Positions 57,904 to 64,000 of a stretch of DNA of 64,000 nucleotides are shown here, piece by piece; the first letter of the stretch is position 1; the number at the start of each line of letters is the position of its first letter. Source of the DNA: Siphonodentalium dalli (Eukaryota > Mollusca > Scaphopoda > Gadilida > Siphonodentaliidae); the NCBI GenBank assembly GCA_032622095.1, contig CP136067.1:56339899-56403898 (forward strand), in the 5' to 3' direction. Below the pieces are notes generated by a model, which saw only the letters and a program-made list of their open reading frames with translations, searched no databases and was not told the DNA's origin. Both the position numbers and the translations under genes were made by a program.

Positions 57904-58143
57904 TTAAACCTTTCCTTGCTAAATGGATTCTCCCGCCAGTTATAAAAGTATACATTCGAATGGTCTATTATTCATCTGGGGACGTTCAGTAAACAGAAGC
58001 AGACCAACGAAGATATAATAATAATGTGGAAGGACTGCTAGTTATTGGTGGGAACTGTTCAAATAATAAGTTGAACAGTTTGTTTCACTGAACATTTCCT
58101 AAGGGATCTACTCTCAATGGGTATTTAGTATAGAAAGTGTTAA
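57904..58143 (+). mobile_element. MITE family 3, copy 3
   Basis: About 240 bp from TTTAAACCTTTCCTTGCTAA to TTTAGTATAGAAAGTGTTAA. The ends are imperfect inverse repeats with TTAA. Its right TTAA is shared with the next element. Confidence 0.82.
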
Positions 58144-58587
58144 AGGTACTCAGTCCGATCAGACGGTCCCCATATCATCAAGATACAACAACAACAACAT
58201 TTCTTCAAAATACGCTTTAGTTATCAGAATCGATTAATTGCAACAAAATAATGCTAACCACTGTCAACTATGGTATCAAATTTCCCAACACATGTTATTT
58301 ATCAGCTTTTGTTCAACGAAATATGGCATATTATCTCTTCAGTATTCACGAACTTTGGCCGTATTACCCCTTGTTTTTAGAGTGATCCACCCTCATCCGC
58401 AATTTTGACCGAGACCATCCATTTGACGGCTTGTTTCTGGGCCACACATAATTGAAATAACAAACTTCAAAAATCGATATCTGATCACTCTGAGCTTTGA
58501 TTGGTAGGTTCTTCGACTTGAATCAAATACCACAGAAGCCAAAGAAATCGTAATTCAGGGGTGTTTAATCGGATTTAGTACCTTTAA
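58140..58587 (+). mobile_element. TTAA-type MITE family 2, copy 3
   Basis: 448 bp, best-preserved copy: begins TTAAAGGTACTCAGTCCGAT and ends ATCGGATTTAGTACCTTTAA, TTAA at both borders. It abuts MITE family 3 through one TTAA. Confidence 0.92.
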
Positions 58588-60820
58588 TATGTGCCATATT
58601 TATAAACGCGAACAAGTTGCACACAGCTCACGTGTGCAGATTATTTTGTTAATAATGATATACGCCTTAACCCGTATACTATCCTAAATTATCCCCACTG
58701 GACTTTAACGACCCACATACGCTTCGCTCGAGTTTAGTTTGATTTTGTGTAACAGCCTTCGTCAAATTCTGTTTTATATCATTATAGAACATAGTATATT
58801 TGAAAACATGTCAACTGGGTGCGTTGGTTGTTCGAACCCCACCATATTGCGTGATATGACCATACAACATTTTAAACATATATCTACTGTACTTAGATAG
58901 ATAAATGCTTCAAAACGAAACTAACTTTGTTTGGATTTTCTACTTGCGCCAACAATGATACTCTAATCATTTAATAGATAACATGCATTGGTACATAAAC
59001 TTTCTGTTGATATGATTAATATTTCTCACGTAAATATAGTGCCAGCCTGCCATGATGCAGGAACCTATAGCTATATGTATTAAGTAAGTGGGGTATCCAC
59101 ATCCAGAATTCCGTTTTTAATTCTCAGATCGTCAAAGATCACCATATTATGTCAGTATATTTCGTAATTTCGAACATCGAGCGAACTTATTTGGAATTCT
59201 CATCTATATATAATATTGGGTGTAGTCACAGTTTTTGTTTTACTCGTTTTCCTTCTTTATTTCTCAAATGAAACAATATTACGAAGGTGGTTGGTTACCT
59301 TGGTAAGGATTTGTTGGGTTTATTTTTGTTCCAATTTTGTTCGAGGGTTATTTCATCTGTGATAATAAAACATTCTACGAAATTGTATTGCTAAATTTAT
59401 TGGACACCAAAAAAAAATCCTTCATACCATATCGACGCTGGTGAGTGTCATGTAATGACCTACCTATATTTTTGCATAGATACATTCGTAGCTAGCTAGC
59501 TTTTCAAATCTCGTCATTGGATCACGTGATGTGCTGTCTGTTTACGTTGGCGACAAAATGGCGTCCAGTGCTGTCGTACCACTGGCGAAATTTGAGGTGG
59601 AGCTAGGCCAAGTATTAGATAAATACACATGGCAGCTAGCGCTCCAAAATACACTTAATAAAATTTGAAATTATCCCGGTATCGAAATACGTCGATATAT
59701 ACATGAACTACATTTCTATTATTATTAGGTCCAAGACGCATTGAAGTCATACAAATACCACTATACTTTGAATGCGGTGATTGGGTGCCCAAAAAAAAAA
59801 TAGTAATTTGTATTTATCGGAATTCCGGAATCGGTAACGGAATGTCCGGAAAAGATATATTGTGTTATCTTAACACGAACCGATTTAAAAACTTCACGCA
59901 ATAATGTATCTTCAATTTAGTCATCAAAATTATGCAGTACCATAAACGTTTCAGAGCGGTCGACGGGAGTTCTGGGTTTTCTTTCCATTGTCTACTGTGT
60001 CAATTTTTACGCGACCGCCGACGAACATTTGAACCGCTACTTGAACGAAATTATCTCAAATTTATCGAAAAATATAAAAATAAAAACACGTATTTTCAGC
60101 GCTATATATCGACGAATTTGTTCGGTATGTTTTGAGATACCTCTTATCAAATTGTGTAACATAGTTGTTGGTTTAGAACTAGTCATGTCCGTTTAAATCT
60201 TTGAATGGTTATGATGCATATAGATTGCCATTAAAGCCACCATGGGAGCTCATGGAGGCATAGTTACATGTAATTCGTGGATAGAGAAGGCAAAAGGCAC
60301 ATATGAGCTCGGGAAGGTTGTCTGGTTTATTTCGTCTACTCGAAATGCTATCTATAATTAGTCTCGTTCTATGCGAGAAATATGAAAAGCTGGCTACGAA
60401 TGTAATCGTCAGCGATAAGCGGGCTACACTTTCCGTGACCATTTTGTAAATCTGGCTACGAATATGATCGATGTATCGTGGCAATTGCCCCATCAGCATA
60501 CCGCAAGGAAACGGAATGAGTAAATTCTATGCCATATATATGTTATTCTCCAATATGGTAAACAATGACTTTGGTAAACAAAAACGTGTATTCATGTGTA
60601 TAAAGTGTCACGTGATCTGTCCTGACAGTTGCAATACACAATTGCTCATCGGAGGGGGCTCGAAACCAAAAGCTTGTGCGTTGAACAGAGAGCTTTCATT
60701 TGTGAGTGCAAGGCAGAAAAACAATTGAATATTTTCGTTCGCGCGTCCATGTAGCTATGTAGGACCAGTGCTATAATTATTTCATAAACGTAAAGGACAA
60801 CCGACAAGAGAGTCTAGAAC
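58588..60820. other. Non-coding stretch with one possible gene start
   Basis: At 59558 an ATG in the context GACAAAATGGCG opens a 36-codon frame (MASSAVVPLAKFEVELGQVL). The context resembles the CAAnATGGCG start element of housekeeping genes, but no downstream exon is recognised. Other short frames (59932-60135; 60499-60209 minus) show no domain. Confidence 0.3.
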
Positions 60821-61050
60821 TACAGTAATGCCATAAATAATCGACTTATTAACCACATCAGAATTATTGGTAATTCTTCAGGATTTAGTCGGAAATATGG
60901 CTTGTTACAATTCATTGGAAAGCTCTCACTGAGAGCTTTCCGATGAATGGCAACAAGCCATATTTCCGACTACATCACCTGACTAAATCCTGAAAAATAC
61001 CCATAATTTTGCTGTGGTTAAGGAGTCGATTTATTTAGGGCATTACTGTA
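60821..61050. repeat. 230-bp palindromic element, TACAGTAATGC family
   Basis: Inverted ends TACAGTAATGCCATAAATAA and its near-inverse ending CATTACTGTA, with arms of about 110 nt, several mismatches, and a GAGCTTTCC/GGAAAGCTC-type centre. Same termini as the 81-bp hairpin at 43280. Confidence 0.85.
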
Positions 61051-64000
61051 CATGTATGTATAATCGAATAAATCATAACCATAAACTATTACAGCTTTGT
61101 TTCTATTTATAAAGACGGGTTAATATTCACAACAGCTGGATAGTGCATGAGCTTGTGAATTGTTACCGATTTTAGAAAATGCATTTTATATATATCGTTT
61201 ACCTTGTCTTGAAATTATTTTTTCTAAAAAAAATCATAAGTACGAAAGATACCAAGAAGATGTAAGGTTAACCGTTAACGATATAATGAATCGAGTTCTT
61301 GCTTCTAGAACGTCTCATTTTATAGCCACAGAGTAGATCACAATTGGTTGGCAGAATTCTTCATCACGATGTCTATTTGGTACATTTATGTATCACGACC
61401 AGTGTCCATTACGCCTACGTGGGTAGAAGGTCATCGGATTAGTTGTGTAAACATTATTTAGGTGTTTCCATCCAGATACACTGTAGTAATCAATGATCGC
61501 TGATGCTGATCTAATGATGGCTCAATTTATCCGAATCTTCTCAATCCAGAGTTACCATCATACCACCCCACTTGTCTGGCAAATCAATTACTGTCGTGTC
61601 TCTTCCAGTACTCCATCGCTGGACTATTAGAATGTTTATCGGCCGCTGCTACTAAATATTAGATTATCGAGTAGCGATAAGTGGTATAAGAATTTTAGTG
61701 ATACTTACAATCGCACACCCTCTGCCTGGTGGTTGAGTTGGTAAGATAAACTTCAATAAATCAGATAGTACTCAATCGCTGGACTATTTTTTTTGTTTTT
61801 CTGATTGAAATATGACACCCCATTTCAGCTTAACATCTTTGCTATTGAAACACAACATAACCTACAGTCCAGAAATACGTTTACGATGGATGTAAATACT
61901 GAACTACCGTCTTGTTTTTGAGTTTCCAGTTGGGAGAAACTTTTATCCGGCAGTTGAAAGTCGTTGAATAACCGCTGCTGTTATCAGTGGTACCTGTATA
62001 TTGGAGTACACCGACTGAGCAGGTAGTTAGTATACAAAGCATGTTCCAAACAATTGCCACACCTTTGAAAAAACGAAAGCATGGGAATACTCATAAAGAG
62101 TAACCATTTTGGGGGTAGAAATGTCAGATAGATAGATAATTTGTAATGGCTAATAGATGCATAACAAGTAGACATGTGAGCATAAGCAGAGTCAACGCAC
62201 CACAGCTTAGCACCAACGCAGAAGTTCGATCGTGTTTGGTCGATTAAAACTACTCTTATATTTAAGACACATAACACGAAAATGTGTTGAGGTTTTGGAC
62301 AGCATCCATATTTGAGTATTATCGCACATTGCACAACACTTGTATAGTCATCATTGTTAAAAACATGTCGACCCATTTAGATCGAGAACTTCTAGTTTCA
62401 GACATCAGTCACTGCTAACTACCTGAAGTCACTGGATTGACTCCCTCACCAGGACTTTCCGGATACGGATAAATGTATGATCAATCTTTGTTGATATACG
62501 GCAACGCATTTTTTGAAGCTGACAGCGCCTGCAGTTTGAAGTTAGTTCTCAGTGTAAACGTGTCTATTATCTACATGTATGTTACATGTATGTCCTCAAC
62601 GTTGAGAGACATATCCACCGTTTGAGTGGGGTAACGAAATATCGGCCCACTTGAACGACTGCATGCATACCCAGAGCAATCATCCATCTTACAACAAGTA
62701 CCATAATTTGACGATATCCAATGGTGGTTCTCGAAGATTTCCAATTTCTATACAAATAGAGTGGGATCGAATTTCACTCTTCAAGAGAAAAATTATTCGA
62801 ACAATCCCCTACTTGCCCCTGCAGGCTCCGATATCTGAGTAATGGACATGCGTCCGATCGATGCTTCGATAGAGCATGTGCGCGACAATTAACGACCAAA
62901 GAAGTATGATGTATTCCGACCCCGATGACGAAGAGCAGCTGAATCACAAGTACTTTGGGCACGGTTCAAGGGTCTTGACTGGAGGTCTGACATAACCGCC
63001 ATTAGCAGCGACGGAAACAGTTGGCGAGCCGACTTCCGGAGTAATAGTTGGAATCCAAGCTTTATACAGCTGTAGGGGAACGAAGCCATTTCTGGTTCGT
63101 GTTTTGAAGTGGCTTCCTAATGGGGCTGGATTGTCGGCGGCGTCGCAAGATGATACTTCTCATGTGGTGCTGAAATCAATGAACACTAACGAGTTTTTGT
63201 ATCAGAGTGTGCATTAAAGAGGTAATGGGTGAGAGTTTGACAAGCCGGTTTTATCTGCGAATTCAGAGTTCTTCTGCTTCAGAATTACATCTTATATTGA
63301 AGATAGGAAACCTTCTAATAAATGAGTATAACTACTATATGCATTCAGACAGTGTTGGGATATACAATGTCGTTCGCTGGTTCCCCGATCCGTCGAGCAA
63401 AATATTCCTCATACACGTTTCCACAATCACATGTGTGAATCTAATGATGATGATGTAACTGCTATTGTTCAATTGTTTAGGTATTTAAATATGTCTAAAT
63501 CAAATATATAGTAACTTCACCCAATATCTCGTTTCATGATGTAAAAGACGTCGACAAAAAATTATGATCAAATACGTTCATATGCAGCCATATTCACCAG
63601 CAAGGTTTATGTAATAAGCGATATTGTTTATTCCGTATCGGCTCAACGAAGTGATATCTGCTTTCGTCGATAACGTTTATAGCGACACGCATTGTCAAAT
63701 CACCTTTATTGAATAGTCATAAAGCGCAGCGATATTTATCAAATGGAAGACCACAGGTACCCTAGCTAGTGAGCATCTAACATTACCAATCACTTGATTT
63801 ATTCAATAAACCCGATTGGTGAATACTGATGTTCAATATCCAAATTATCCTACATGTATATAGCAATTGTTTGCTGTTATACCATAGTCCATGGATAAAC
63901 AACATGGAACATTCATCAACTATATGTACTTATATGGGGTTTGTACGCCGCGGAAAAGTGATTTATTACATTCCAATGTGTGATCTACCTTGATTTATCT
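61051..64000. other. Non-coding stretch
   Basis: No gene, RNA or repeat shared with the rest of the window is supported. Minus-strand frame 62376-61984 (130 codons) has cysteines but no recognised domain and no splice context. Confidence 0.45.

Overview
The window looks like nuclear DNA from an invertebrate animal, most likely a lophotrochozoan such as a mollusc. That is an inference from three things: AT-rich sequence with spliced genes, a dense load of short DNA transposons (MITEs) and satellites, and a secreted single-domain angiotensin-converting enzyme (ACE). There are no bacterial operons, rRNA genes or CRISPR arrays.

Layout. 1-5490 is the right-hand end of a large satellite array; its 362-bp monomer consists of two diverged 181-bp halves and is grouped into 724-bp dimers. 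5490-23400 is intergenic and repeat-rich: a 5'-truncated LINE, a tRNA-derived SINE head, several MITE families, a long hairpin element with a UUCG-type apex, and inverted dispersed repeats. 23471-55360 (+) is one complete gene for ACE (peptidase family M2). It has 11 coding exons whose splice phases all agree and give 645 residues. Its introns hold most of the mobile DNA: a scrambled, inverted pseudogene of an uncharacterised invertebrate family (25.7-27.0 kb), a mariner-like MITE with a second MITE nested in it (32.3-33.2 kb), a palindrome-rich TTAA MITE (38.4 kb), and an apparently intact 4.6-kb Harbinger transposon in the last intron (49.7-54.3 kb). The Harbinger element carries a DDE nuclease gene and a convergent MADF/Myb-like gene, with a second copy of the hairpin element between them. 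55.4-64 kb is mostly non-coding and contains three more MITE copies and a long palindrome.

How things fit together. The only host gene I can assemble with confidence is ACE. Catalytic zinc, substrate-carboxylate and first-chloride-site residues are present, but both ligands of the second chloride site of human ACE appear replaced. The Harbinger nuclease and the MADF/Myb-like protein would act together as a transposition pair on terminal repeats that flank them. The remaining structure is a nested record of transposon insertions, several of which have strong hairpin or cruciform potential.

Limits. All alignments are by eye. Repeat borders are accurate to a few bases where a terminal repeat is quoted and otherwise to tens of bases. 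Most short open frames in the window are chance frames in repeats and are left out.
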